Below, piece after piece: positions 1 through 8,170 of a stretch of DNA of 64,000 nucleotides. Below the pieces are notes generated by a model. That model searched no databases. It saw only the letters and a list, made by a program, of their open reading frames with translations, and was not told the origin of the DNA. The DNA comes from EB88 sp965199135 (GTDB taxonomy: Bacteria > Acidobacteriota > Terriglobia > Terriglobales > Acidobacteriaceae). Location of the stretch: contig OZ240685.1 in assembly GCA_965199135.1 (NCBI GenBank), positions 1,984,001-2,048,000 on the forward strand, given 5' to 3'. How positions within the stretch are numbered: the first letter of the stretch is position 1; the number at the start of each line of letters is the position of its first letter. A program made the position numbers and the translations under genes.

Positions 1-445
1 AGCCGAGAAGCTGGTCTGCCGCGCCTGCGTAAAATCCTCCTTCGATCCCTGCTTCCGCCCGCAGATACTGGCTTGTCAGGGAAGAGAGTTCTAGATCCTC
101 GGGGGTCCGCTGCGGCGGGCCTGGCGGTGGCGGCGGCGGCGCCTGCTCCGCCGCTCCAGCAGGTGGAGGCGGCCCGGGGTGCGGTGCTGCCGGGATCAGC
201 TGCAGCGGGACGGTGTTTGCCAGTTCCGCGGAGTAGCTGAATGCCAGGTTACCCGCGACGATCGCGAGGTGCCGCTGTGCGCTGTTCAGTGTGGCCGAGC
301 GGTCGGTTCTCAGGAAGTTAAGAAAACCTACCGCAGCGATCGCGAGAAACACGCACGTCAACACAGCCAGCAGCAGGATCCGCATACGCAGGCTGCCAAA
401 AAGCCGCGTTTGCCGGTGGTTGGATTGGGAAGAAAGCGAGTCCAT
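1..445 (-). CDS. membrane sensor (probable histidine kinase), N-terminal part only
   Basis: This is the first 148 residues of a protein that runs off the left edge. After a short basic start, residues about 22-42 form one hydrophobic helix (ILLLAVLTCVFLAIAAVGF). A stretch of about 80 residues follows that should lie outside the membrane and contains a proline run near residues 84-106. The last visible residues, AGIEGGFYAG, resemble a phrase I associate with the sensor domain of acidobacterial histidine kinases (xxGVEGGFY). No HAMP, H-box or ATPase domain is visible because the gene is cut. It is divergent from the secreted proline-rich gene at 704. The ATG at 443-445 is the only start giving a cytoplasmic N-terminus before the helix. 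Membrane protein: fairly sure. Kinase: an inference. Confidence 0.6.
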   Translation of the reverse strand, partial: MDSLSSQSNHRQTRLFGSLRMRILLLAVLTCVFLAIAAVGFLNFLRTDRSATLNSAQRHLAIVAGNLAFSYSAELANTVPLQLIPAAPHPGPPPPAGAAEQAPPPPPPGPPQRTPEDLELSSLTSQYLRAEAGIEGGFYAGAADQLLG

Positions 446-703
446 GCGACTTGATCCTAGGGCACGTAGATGGCCAATGTCCTGCATCAGGACAACAGCG
501 AAACGACCGGCACTTGCTGAATGGATTCGGCTTGCCCTCCTTTCAGTGTCCGCTTTGTTTACAAGGCACGCCCGCATACCGCACGCAGAGTCCATGCTCC
601 GAGGCGCCTCGATCCGCTGCATCGGTGCGAAAACACTGCATCGCCTGACAGATCACGCTTTGGCGAGGCGCTTGCACTAGCTGTGGGCACGAGGTGTCCC
701 ACC

Positions 704-1462
704 ATGAAATGTCTGTTTCCCCTGCTTCTCGCGGCATCCGCAGCCCTGTCAGGCTCCGCACTTGCTCAGGCGGTTGCGCCACCACCACCTGCCCCGCCTG
801 CGTCCCTTGCACAGGCTTCCACCCCGGTGGGCAGCGACACGAGCCGGGTGCGCGCCTTCACCGCAGGTCCGGATGGCGCAATCCAGAGCCTCTACTTGAG
901 CAATGGCAGCGTCGTTACCGTCACGCCGGATCTTGGCGGCCAACTCTCTGCTGTGATTCACAAAGGGACGCGGGTCTCGGCCAGCGGCCCGCAACAACGG
1001 ATGAATGGGCAGCGTATTCTCTCGGCGACACGAGTCACCGTTGGTTCGCAAGCATTCATGAGCCAGCGGCCCGCTGCTGGCCCGCTGCCCGCTGGCCCTA
1101 TGCTGGGCGCTGCAGCGCCCCCACGGCGTGCCGGTGTCGGTTCGGAGGCCGTTCCGAATGCCGACCCAGCTTGCAACGCAGGCCGGGCAGATGCCCGGCC
1201 ACTTCCCCCAGGGGTGCCCGCAGGACCGGCCGGCTCGGAAGCGCCGCCGCCACCACCACCTGGCGCCCTGCTGGCCCGTCTGGCACCGCCGCCTCCTCCG
1301 CCGCCACCAACCTGTGGCATCGCTCCTGCTCCGGGATCGGCTCCTGCTCCGGGATCGGCTCCTGCTCCTCCTGCTCCGCCTGCTGCGTCCGGCGCCGCGC
1401 CTTCGCAGCCTGCTCCTCCACCACCCGCCGCCCCCGCCGCAGCGCCGACTCCAAACCACTAG
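704..1462 (+). CDS. secreted proline-rich protein with an OB-like domain
   Basis: 252 residues with a clear signal peptide (MKCLFPLLLAASAALSGSALA), presumably cleaved after the Ala-Leu-Ala. Residues about 45-115 form the only globular part. Its pattern (GPDGAIQSLYLSNGSVVTV, then a Gly-Thr-Arg-Val turn and a VTVG close) is like small OB-type beta-barrels found in exported bacterial proteins. That is a pattern judgement, not a search result. The rest, residues about 125-252, is almost all Pro, Ala and Gly, including polyproline runs. I chose this ATG over an in-frame upstream one because it begins exactly at the signal peptide. It is divergent from a sensor-like gene that also carries a polyproline stretch, so a periplasmic accessory or sensing role is possible. 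Function unknown. Confidence 0.7.
   Translation: MKCLFPLLLAASAALSGSALAQAVAPPPPAPPASLAQASTPVGSDTSRVRAFTAGPDGAIQSLYLSNGSVVTVTPDLGGQLSAVIHKGTRVSASGPQQRMNGQRILSATRVTVGSQAFMSQRPAAGPLPAGPMLGAAAPPRRAGVGSEAVPNADPACNAGRADARPLPPGVPAGPAGSEAPPPPPPGALLARLAPPPPPPPPTCGIAPAPGSAPAPGSAPAPPAPPAASGAAPSQPAPPPPAAPAAAPTPNH
1322..1369 (+). repeat. 18-bp in-frame tandem repeat in the proline-rich gene
   Basis: Two full copies of an 18-bp unit (1322-1339 and 1340-1357) and a partial third copy encode the repeat APAPGS in the C-terminal tail. The unit is a whole number of codons, so copy number can change without a frameshift. Confidence 0.8.
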
Positions 1463-1503
1463 TGCCGTTTCTCGACAGAAGCTGGCTCCACTGAAAGGAA
1501 TGA

Positions 1504-2037
1504 ATGCCTCAGCACCACGAAGGACCGAAACCGAAGAAGCCTGAACAGGGCAAGAGGCCCAGGCACCATGAGCAGCGCCGCGTTTGCGAGCATGCTGCTC
1601 GTGTGGCCATTCTCGAACCACTTATCCGGGTACGCTCGCAAGAGGTTCGCCTCCTGGTTTCGCTCGCAGAGAACCACATCCAGGCGGAACAGCCGCGCGA
1701 GGCCGCCGAACTGCTCCGGGCGGCCGAGCATCTTTGCTTTTCCAACCTTGCCGCTGACAACAGACGGAAGGCCTTTGCATCGGAGCTTGCAATGGAGGTA
1801 GCAGACGAGCTCCATCGTCGGCTGGATAAGGCAGAGGAGCGCTGGAACGAGGCAGCCGAGCACCCACCGGAGCTGGCGGCGCTGTACGAGGCGGTTCGGC
1901 AAGGCGCTCTCGGTCTCTTTGAGGCCAACGCCTACGCCGCTGCGCTTGAAAGTGCACGTGCGGTCGATGCCATCGCCCACAGCAGCAAGCCTGCAAAGCC
2001 GGTCCAACAAGCCGAAGCGGCGCTCGCGCATCCCTGA
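1504..2037 (+). CDS. hypothetical helical protein
   Basis: 177 residues with no signal peptide and no membrane segment. The first 30 residues are Lys, His, Arg and Pro rich (HHEGPKPKKPEQGKRPRHHEQ). Residues about 50-150 are Ala, Glu and Leu rich with heptad-like spacing and look like a bundle of helices, perhaps TPR-like (AAELLRAAEHLCF, ALGLFEANAYAAALESA). An AAAGGA Shine-Dalgarno sequence sits five bases before the ATG. The gene starts 41 bases after the secreted proline-rich gene and ends 63 bases before the MFS gene, all on the same strand, so the three could be co-transcribed. I do not recognise the family. It is preferred over opposite-strand reading frames because it fits the gene spacing and has a good ribosome site. 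Confidence 0.6.
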   Translation: MPQHHEGPKPKKPEQGKRPRHHEQRRVCEHAARVAILEPLIRVRSQEVRLLVSLAENHIQAEQPREAAELLRAAEHLCFSNLAADNRRKAFASELAMEVADELHRRLDKAEERWNEAAEHPPELAALYEAVRQGALGLFEANAYAAALESARAVDAIAHSSKPAKPVQQAEAALAHP

Positions 2038-2100
2038 CGCACCCCCGCGGACTCCCCCTTCCGCGGCTTGGCTCCACCCACTTCTGATCGGCAGGCCTCC

Positions 2101-3372
2101 ATGAGCACGACCACTGAAGCGCGGACGATCGCAGACACGCCCGTTGCCCTCCAAAAAGCTCACAGCCGCAAGGCTCTCGAGGCCACCAACTTCTTCCTGG
2201 CGGACGTGCAGACGGGGCTCGGACCCTTCCTGGCCGCCTATCTCGCGGCTGATGGCTGGAAGCCGGATCGCGTCGGCTTCGTCCTGACGCTCGGCGGCCT
2301 GCTCAGCGTCCTCATGCAAACGCCGGCCGGCGCGATTGTGGACCGCCTCCGCCACAAGCGGGTGCTTCTGGTGCTGGGTTCCGTTGTGCTTGCCGCCGGT
2401 GCGCTGCTGTTAACCGCCTCCTCGGCGCCCTGGTCGGTGTACACGGCGCAGGCGATGATCGGCTTTGCTGCTCCTTTTCTGGGTCCGACCCTCGCCGCAA
2501 TCACCATGGGTCTTGTGGGCACCAAACTCTTTGACCGGCAGTTCGGACGCAACCAGTCCTGGAACGCTGCAGGAAATGTGGCCAGTGCGCTGCTGATCGC
2601 CGGCGTCAGCCACCTCTTTGGCAATCGCGCGATCTTTATCGCTGCTGCTGTGCTGACGCTGCCGACCATCGCTTCTGTGCTGCAGATCCACAGCGACGAT
2701 ATTGACTACGAGCTGGCACGTGGCGGCCGTGAGCCGGCTGGGGAAGAGAAGCCTGCGGACGCCCGATCGATCTGGCAGGTCCTGCTGGGTGACCCGGTGC
2801 TCCTCCTCTTTCTTCTGTGCGCGTTCCTGTTCCATATGGCGAACGCCGCCATGCTGCCGCAGCTGGGCGAGATGCTCTCGCACGGTCATGCCGCGAGCGC
2901 AGCGCCCTTCATGTCCGCCTGCGTCATCGTGACTCAGCTGGTCATCATGGCCAGCGCTGCCTCGATCGGCCGCTTCGCGAATGCACACGGACGCAAGCCA
3001 CTGCTACTGCTTGCCTTTGGCGTGTTGCCATTTCGCGCGGTGCTGTACACGATGATTCATGCCACGGCTGGTCTGATAGCAGTGCAGTTGTTGGATGGCG
3101 TGGCGAATGCGATCTTCGGCGTGGTCGCCATCCTGGTCGTTGCGGACAGGACCCGTGGCAGCGGCCGCTTCAACCTGGTGCAGGGGGCGCTCGCGACCGC
3201 CATCGGGATCGGTGCGGCTCTCAGCAACACCGTCGGGGGCAAGCTGGCCCAGGCGAAAGGCTACGATCTCTCCTTCCTGGTGCTCGGCGGCATCGCCGCC
3301 GCAGCATTCCTCCTGCTGCTCGTCGCGATTCCGGAGACGCGTGGTGGCTCACAACCTGAGGCCACAGCGTGA
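2101..3372 (+). CDS. MFS transporter
   Basis: 423 residues with about twelve hydrophobic segments in two six-helix halves, split by a charged loop near residues 200-225 (the DDIDYELARGGREP region). The loop between helices 2 and 3 carries the MFS signature in the form GAIVDRLRHKR (residues about 77-87). A related, weaker motif, RFANAHGRKP, follows helix 8. It should act in the inner membrane and export or import a small solute; the substrate cannot be read from the sequence. The ATG at 2101 was chosen because it gives a short cytoplasmic N-terminus; an in-frame ATG 33 bases upstream adds only eleven unlikely residues. The DUF2383-like gene follows 47 bases downstream. Confidence 0.88.
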   Translation: MSTTTEARTIADTPVALQKAHSRKALEATNFFLADVQTGLGPFLAAYLAADGWKPDRVGFVLTLGGLLSVLMQTPAGAIVDRLRHKRVLLVLGSVVLAAGALLLTASSAPWSVYTAQAMIGFAAPFLGPTLAAITMGLVGTKLFDRQFGRNQSWNAAGNVASALLIAGVSHLFGNRAIFIAAAVLTLPTIASVLQIHSDDIDYELARGGREPAGEEKPADARSIWQVLLGDPVLLLFLLCAFLFHMANAAMLPQLGEMLSHGHAASAAPFMSACVIVTQLVIMASAASIGRFANAHGRKPLLLLAFGVLPFRAVLYTMIHATAGLIAVQLLDGVANAIFGVVAILVVADRTRGSGRFNLVQGALATAIGIGAALSNTVGGKLAQAKGYDLSFLVLGGIAAAAFLLLLVAIPETRGGSQPEATA

Positions 3373-3419
3373 CTCCGTGGGCAAAGGACGCATCGTAGTC
3401 AGTCGGGAGATACAAACGA

Positions 3420-3878
3420 ATGGCAGAAACTATCGATCATGCAAAAGTAAAAACCATCCTCGAAAAACTCATCGATCTCTTGAAGGACAGCCACCAGGGG
3501 TTTATGGACCTCGGTCACCACATTCAGGACGAGTCGGTGAAGACCTTCTTTTTGAAGGAGACACAGGAGCGCGCGAACTTCGCTGGTGAACTGGAGAACG
3601 AACTCCACCGTCTCGGCGAGAAGGATGTGCACCAGAGCGGGATGCTCTCCGGCAAGGTGCATCGCGCCTGGGGTGAGCTGAAGGCAAACCTCGGCGGCGG
3701 CGATCACGCGATCCTCGAAACCGCGGAGCAGGGTGAGGACGCAGCCAAGAAGGCCTACAAGGAAGCGCTCGAGCAGCACCTCCCCGGCGACATTCGCGAC
3801 CTGCTGACGCGTCAGCAAGCGCACATCCTTGCCTCGCATGACAAGGTTCGCGATCTGCGCAACGCCACGGCGAAGTAA
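3420..3878 (+). CDS. PA2169/DUF2383-like four-helix-bundle protein
   Basis: 152 residues, soluble and fully helical. The spacing and residues fit the DUF2383/PA2169 family, a ferritin-like four-helix bundle: an N-terminal helix LEKLIDLLKDSHQGF, then DESVKTFFLKETQERANFAGELENEL with acidic residues that could line a metal site, and a third helical part ending LPGDIRDLLTRQQAHIL. Family members are often induced by stress; their biochemical role is not established. A perfect stem-loop 20 bases after the stop looks like its terminator. It lies 47 bases after the MFS gene and could be read through from it. Confidence 0.82.
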   Translation: MAETIDHAKVKTILEKLIDLLKDSHQGFMDLGHHIQDESVKTFFLKETQERANFAGELENELHRLGEKDVHQSGMLSGKVHRAWGELKANLGGGDHAILETAEQGEDAAKKAYKEALEQHLPGDIRDLLTRQQAHILASHDKVRDLRNATAK

Positions 3879-3898
3879 GCTGCTCCACAGCAAACGAG

Positions 3899-3926
3899 AA
3901 GGCCTGCTCATAGGAGCAGGCCTTTT
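3899..3926 (+). terminator. intrinsic terminator, probably bidirectional
   Basis: Perfect 11-bp stem (AAGGCCTGCTC at 3899-3909 and its complement at 3914-3924) with an ATAG loop, followed by a short T run. It sits between the convergent DUF2383-like gene and the molybdenum hydroxylase operon, so it can serve both. Confidence 0.85.
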
Positions 3927-3939
3927 GCGCTGCTGATAG

Positions 3940-6174
3940 CTACGCCATCAGCTTGTCCGGCGTGATCGGAGCTTCGCGGATGCGTTTTCCGGTCGCGTTG
4001 TAAATCGCGTTGGCGATCGCAGCCGAAGCACCGGTGATGCCGATCTCCCCGATACCACGCGCCCCCAGCGGGTTGAAGTTTTTGTCGGGGATCCCGAGCG
4101 CAGAAACCTGGATCTCGCCAATGTCGAGGTTGACCGGCACATGGTACTCGGCGAGATTGTTGTTGACCGGCCGCCCGGTCTTGCCATCGATATGCGTCTG
4201 CTCTTCGAGCACCAGGCCGGTTGCCCACACGAGTCCGCCGATCAGCTGACTCTTCCCGGTTTTTTCGTTGAGCAATGTGCCTACATCGTAGACCGCGGTA
4301 AGCCGCCGGACTCGGGCCATGCCGAGCGTCTCGTCCACTGCAACCTCGGCGAACACAGCACCCCAGGAGTGCTGCGAGAACTCTTCAGAGGCCTCGGACG
4401 GCTCGGCAGACGCCTTCGCAGCGACAGGCTTGTTGCCATTGCGCGCCAACACCTCTGTGAACGCGATGCCGCCTGCGGGCGCCGACTTCTTGAAGAGCTT
4501 TCCATCGTTGAAGCCGAGTTGATCCGGCTGCAGGTTGTAAAAAGGCGAGGCCGAGTTGCCGACTTCCATCGTGACAAGCTTCAGCACGGCCTGCTGCGCT
4601 GCTGCCTGCACAGCGGGCGTGACGGAGGCAGCCGTTTGCGAGCCGCCGGAGACAGGGCCCTGCGGCTGCTTCGTGTCACCGAGCTTCGCGTCCATCAAGT
4701 CGATCGGCATCCCCAGCGTGGCTGCCGCGACCTGCGCCATGATGGTGTAGGTCCCGGTCCCCAGGTCCTGTGTTCCGGAAACAACAGTGACGCGTCCACT
4801 CGGTTCGAATGTCACAGCGGCTTCCGCCTGCGAGCGGTTTGCCGGGTAAGTCGCCGTCGCCATGCCATACCCGATCAGCTCGTGCCCCTCACGGTTCGAG
4901 CGTGGCTCGGGGGTTCGCTTCGACCAGCCGAACTGTTCAGACGCCTGCTGATAGCACTCCCGCAGGTGCTTGCCAGAGAACGGCTTTTTGCTTGTTGGAT
5001 CAGTCTCTGCGTAGTTCTTGAGCCGCAATGCAACGGGATCCATCTTGAGCATCGTTGCAAGCTCATCCATGGCGATCTCGAGCGCAAAGGTTCCCGTCGA
5101 CTCGCCTGGAGCACGCTGGAAGGTCGGCGTTCCCACGGTGAGAGGAACCAGCTTCTGCGAGGTCGTGATCACATCCGCGGAGTAGAGCATGCGCGTCTGG
5201 GCAGAGGAGGTCTCGACGAAATCCTCGATTGTGGATGTATGTGAATAGCAGTCATGCCGGATACCGGTGAGGGTGCCGTCCCGCTTCGCGCCGAGCACGA
5301 TGTGCTGGTACGTTTCGGGGCGGCCGCCGACCGGGCCGAACATCTGCGGACGCTCGAGCACCAGGCGCACCGGACGCTTCGCCACCTTTGCGGCCATTGC
5401 GGCGAGCACAACATGCGACCACGTTGACCCTTTGCACCCGAAGCCGCCGCCTGTAAACGGGCAGACCACGCGAACATTGTCCTCAGGAATCCCGAGCGTC
5501 TTTGCGACCGTCTTTTTTACACCGAAGATGTACTGCGTCGAGTCATGCAGGGTGAGCAGTTCGCCATCCCAGGACGCGATCGTCGCATGCGGCTCCATGG
5601 GGTTGTGGTTCTCCATGGGCGTTGTGTACACGGCATCCATGGTGACCTCGGCCTCGGCAAAGCCCTGCGCCGGCTTGCCCGAAGTCAGGTCCGCGGGAAC
5701 TTTGTTCTTACCCTCGTGCGAGTCGCTGAAGCCAGCCCTGAAATTAAGCTTCGGCGGCTGCTCTGCGTACCGCACATCGATGAGGGATGCCGCGAAGAGC
5801 GCCTGGTTCAGCGTGTCGGCAACAACTACCGCGATCGGCTGATTGTTGTAGTACACGTTTGCATCCTGCAACAGCTGCAGGACTCGGCCTGCGGGCGGGT
5901 TTACCCCGGCCTTGCCGCCTTTCGGAAGCCTCGGTGCGTTCGACGGGGTGAGGATCGTAACGACACCCGGCGCCTTTTCCGCTGCGGTTGTGTCCATGCG
6001 CGTGATCTTGCCATTCGCGATCGTGCTTGTGACCATCAACCCGATCGCGGCATTCGGAACCTCGAACTCTGCCGCATACTTCGCAGTGCCTGTGACCTTG
6101 AGCTTTCCGTCAACGCGTACATACGGGTCGCCAATCTTGGCGGGCTGATTTGGTGCTGCTACGGTGGTGCTCAT
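3940..6174 (-). CDS. molybdopterin-binding subunit of a xanthine dehydrogenase-family oxidoreductase (PaoC/YagR type)
   Basis: 744 residues, the usual length of the large subunit in three-subunit molybdenum hydroxylases. It binds the molybdenum cofactor and oxidises an aldehyde or N-heterocycle. The first 150 residues form the small alpha/beta domain (GDPYVRVDGKLKVTGTAKYA). The substrate and cofactor part follows, with the Mo-pterin loop GGGFGCKG and a C-terminal GARGIGEIGITG. The ATG at 6172-6174 overlaps the stop of the FAD subunit by four bases (ATGA), which fixes the start and indicates coupled translation; a longer in-frame extension upstream only shadows the FAD gene. It is the last gene of the operon. 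No XdhC/PaoD-type cofactor-insertion chaperone is nearby. Substrate not determinable. Confidence 0.93.
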   Translation of the reverse strand: MSTTVAAPNQPAKIGDPYVRVDGKLKVTGTAKYAAEFEVPNAAIGLMVTSTIANGKITRMDTTAAEKAPGVVTILTPSNAPRLPKGGKAGVNPPAGRVLQLLQDANVYYNNQPIAVVVADTLNQALFAASLIDVRYAEQPPKLNFRAGFSDSHEGKNKVPADLTSGKPAQGFAEAEVTMDAVYTTPMENHNPMEPHATIASWDGELLTLHDSTQYIFGVKKTVAKTLGIPEDNVRVVCPFTGGGFGCKGSTWSHVVLAAMAAKVAKRPVRLVLERPQMFGPVGGRPETYQHIVLGAKRDGTLTGIRHDCYSHTSTIEDFVETSSAQTRMLYSADVITTSQKLVPLTVGTPTFQRAPGESTGTFALEIAMDELATMLKMDPVALRLKNYAETDPTSKKPFSGKHLRECYQQASEQFGWSKRTPEPRSNREGHELIGYGMATATYPANRSQAEAAVTFEPSGRVTVVSGTQDLGTGTYTIMAQVAAATLGMPIDLMDAKLGDTKQPQGPVSGGSQTAASVTPAVQAAAQQAVLKLVTMEVGNSASPFYNLQPDQLGFNDGKLFKKSAPAGGIAFTEVLARNGNKPVAAKASAEPSEASEEFSQHSWGAVFAEVAVDETLGMARVRRLTAVYDVGTLLNEKTGKSQLIGGLVWATGLVLEEQTHIDGKTGRPVNNNLAEYHVPVNLDIGEIQVSALGIPDKNFNPLGARGIGEIGITGASAAIANAIYNATGKRIREAPITPDKLMA

Positions 6175-7166
6175 GCCTGTTCTCCTGCGGCTGCCACTGT
6201 GAAGGCGCGTACGATCGCTTCCTTCGCCATCGGCACCTTGAATGCGTTGTCCTTGTAGGTCTTGGCTCCGGCAAGCGCAATCTCTGCTGCTGCGCGATAG
6301 CTGTCTGCATTGGCAGGCTTGCCGGCAAGCGACTTCTCCGCTTCTTCTGATCGCCACGGCTTGTGCGCGACGCCGCCAAGCGCCATGCGCGCGCTGCGGA
6401 TCGTTCCACCCTCTGCGTCCACAGCCGCAGCGACGGAGACAAGCGCGAAGGCGTACGACGCACGATCCCGAACCTTCAGGTAGTGCGAGTGGTCGGCGTA
6501 GCGCGATTTGGGCAGATCGATCGAGAGAATCAACTCGTCGGGCTTGAGGTTGGTGTCCAGCTGGGGCGTATCGCCAGGCAACCGATGAAAATCGGAGAAG
6601 GGAATGCTCCGCTCGCCTTTCGGTCCACGGACGCGCACCTTCGCCTCGAGTGCAGCCAGGGCCACGCACATATCCGATGGATGGGTCGCGATGCATTCGG
6701 GGCTCGCGCCCAGGATCGCGTGGATGCGGTTGTAGCCGTCGATGGCGGCACAGCCCGAGCCAGGCTTGCGCTTGTTGCACTCGGTGTAGGCCGGATCATA
6801 GAAGTAATAGCATCGTGTTCGCTGCAGGAGGTTGCCGCCATCCGTTGCCATGTTGCGCAGCTGCGCCGAGGCCCCAGCAAGGATTGCCTGCGACAGCATC
6901 GGGTACTGCGTGCGCACCAGCGGGTGTGCCGCTGTATCGCTGTTGCGCGCCGTTGCTCCGAGTCGCACACCGCCATCCGGCAGCGACGAGATCTCCGAGA
7001 GCGACAGTGGGTTGATGTCGATCAGCGTTGTGGGCCGCTCGACGCCCTGCTTCATCAGGTCAATGAGATTGGTGCCGCCGCCGAGTACCTTGCTGCTCTT
7101 GTTGTGTGTAAGCGACTGCACGGTCGATTCCGGTGCCGTCGCACGTTCGAACTGAAAAGGATTCAC
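6171..7166 (-). CDS. FAD-binding subunit of the same oxidoreductase (PaoB/YagS type)
   Basis: 331 residues with the FAD-binding start of xanthine dehydrogenase medium subunits (GGGTNLIDLMKQGV, residues about 30-43). A cysteine-rich insert (TRCYYFYDPAYTECNKRKPG, then GSGCAA, residues about 117-139) matches the extra iron-sulfur loop that marks the YagS/PaoB branch. The protein should carry electrons from the iron-sulfur subunit to FAD. The start is GTG with AGGAG six bases upstream, and that Shine-Dalgarno sequence overlaps the stop codon of the preceding gene. It overlaps the large-subunit gene by four bases. Confidence 0.93.
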   Translation of the reverse strand: MNPFQFERATAPESTVQSLTHNKSSKVLGGGTNLIDLMKQGVERPTTLIDINPLSLSEISSLPDGGVRLGATARNSDTAAHPLVRTQYPMLSQAILAGASAQLRNMATDGGNLLQRTRCYYFYDPAYTECNKRKPGSGCAAIDGYNRIHAILGASPECIATHPSDMCVALAALEAKVRVRGPKGERSIPFSDFHRLPGDTPQLDTNLKPDELILSIDLPKSRYADHSHYLKVRDRASYAFALVSVAAAVDAEGGTIRSARMALGGVAHKPWRSEEAEKSLAGKPANADSYRAAAEIALAGAKTYKDNAFKVPMAKEAIVRAFTVAAAGEQA

Positions 7167-7175
7167 TCTGTACTC

Positions 7176-7949
7176 CTAGCTCTGCTGTCCGTGATTCCCG
7201 TAAGCCTGCTGCACCGCAGCCACAATGCCCGGGTAGGCGCCGCACCGGCAAAGATTGCCGCTCATGCGCTCCTTGATCTCCGCAACCGTCAACTCGACCG
7301 GACCGGTCTTGCGGACGTCGGGAGTCACGTAGCTCGGTTCGCCCTTCTTCACCTCATCGAGCAATGCCACCGCCGAGATCACCTGCCCCGGCGTGCAGTA
7401 GCCACACTGGTAGCCATCGTTATCGAGAAACGCCGTCTGCACCGGGTGCAGCTCGTCGCCCTTGGCAAGACCCTCAACCGTGGTGATCGTGTCGCCTTCG
7501 TGTACGAGCGCGAGCGACAGGCAGCTGTTGATGCGCCGTCCCCCCGCGATCACCGTGCAGGCGCCGCACTGGCCGTGGTCGCAGCCCTTCTTGGTGCCCG
7601 TCATCGCGAGTTGCTCACGCAAGAGGTCGAGCAGGCTGATCCGCGAGTCTACTTGGAGCGTCTTCTTCTCGCCATTGATGGTGAGCGACAACGGCATCGT
7701 CTGCACCGGCGCAGCCATGCTCGCATCCTGCGCATTGGCATGCACCACCGGCCCAGCCACCGCAAGGCCCCCCGCCAGCAGCGTCGCGCCCTGCAGGAAT
7801 CCCCGCCGCGTCACACGCTCGGTGCCAATCGTGTTCTGTGTCTCGGGGACCCACGGTCCGCGTTCTTCCTGGGGCTCATTGTCTTCAAGCGAGCAGGGCG
7901 ACTTGCGCCCACGGCTCCCTTGTCTCGCGAGTTCAAATGCATCGCTCAT
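7176..7949 (-). CDS. 2Fe-2S subunit of the same oxidoreductase with Tat signal (PaoA/YagT type)
   Basis: 257 residues. After a hydrophilic leader of about 45 residues comes a twin-arginine signal (TRRGFLQGATLLAGG). The folded complex should therefore be exported to the periplasm, as in E. coli PaoABC, with this subunit carrying the others. Two cluster motifs follow: a plant-ferredoxin type GCDHGQCGACTV and the C-terminal CGYCTPG with GNLCRCGAYPG. The ATG at 7947-7949 has AGGAG six bases before it; an in-frame start 42 bases upstream lacks a site. First gene of the three-gene operon, ten bases before the FAD subunit. Confidence 0.94.
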   Translation of the reverse strand: MSDAFELARQGSRGRKSPCSLEDNEPQEERGPWVPETQNTIGTERVTRRGFLQGATLLAGGLAVAGPVVHANAQDASMAAPVQTMPLSLTINGEKKTLQVDSRISLLDLLREQLAMTGTKKGCDHGQCGACTVIAGGRRINSCLSLALVHEGDTITTVEGLAKGDELHPVQTAFLDNDGYQCGYCTPGQVISAVALLDEVKKGEPSYVTPDVRKTGPVELTVAEIKERMSGNLCRCGAYPGIVAAVQQAYGNHGQQS

Positions 7950-8117
7950 TCGTTGCTCCTGCCTGGTTCTTTTGAGAGAAGGGGAATGCACGGCTTACGC
8001 ACGCTCGTACGCAGCCTCTGCTGACCACTCCGTACATAGATGCGCGTTGGAACACGCCTGCAGGACGACGACATGCTGCGCTGAAAGCCGTCTGCTGGAA
8101 TCGATTCGCATTGGATG

Positions 8118-8153
8118 AAAACAAAAGGGCGGCTCAGCTGACGAGCCGCCCTT
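8118..8153 (-). terminator. intrinsic terminator after the PNGase A-like gene
   Basis: Perfect 11-bp GC-rich stem (arms 8125-8135 and 8143-8153) with a seven-base loop. On the minus strand it is followed by TTGTTTT. It lies 17 bases after the stop of the minus-strand gene at 8171. Confidence 0.85.
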
Positions 8154-8170
8154 CCGAACCGATGCAGAGC

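Noticed and set aside
6363..8024. 553-codon plus-strand frame opposite the molybdenum hydroxylase genes
   Set aside because: Arg/His/Leu-rich composition typical of an antisense shadow of GC-rich genes; the minus-strand products have clear motifs, Shine-Dalgarno sites and overlaps.
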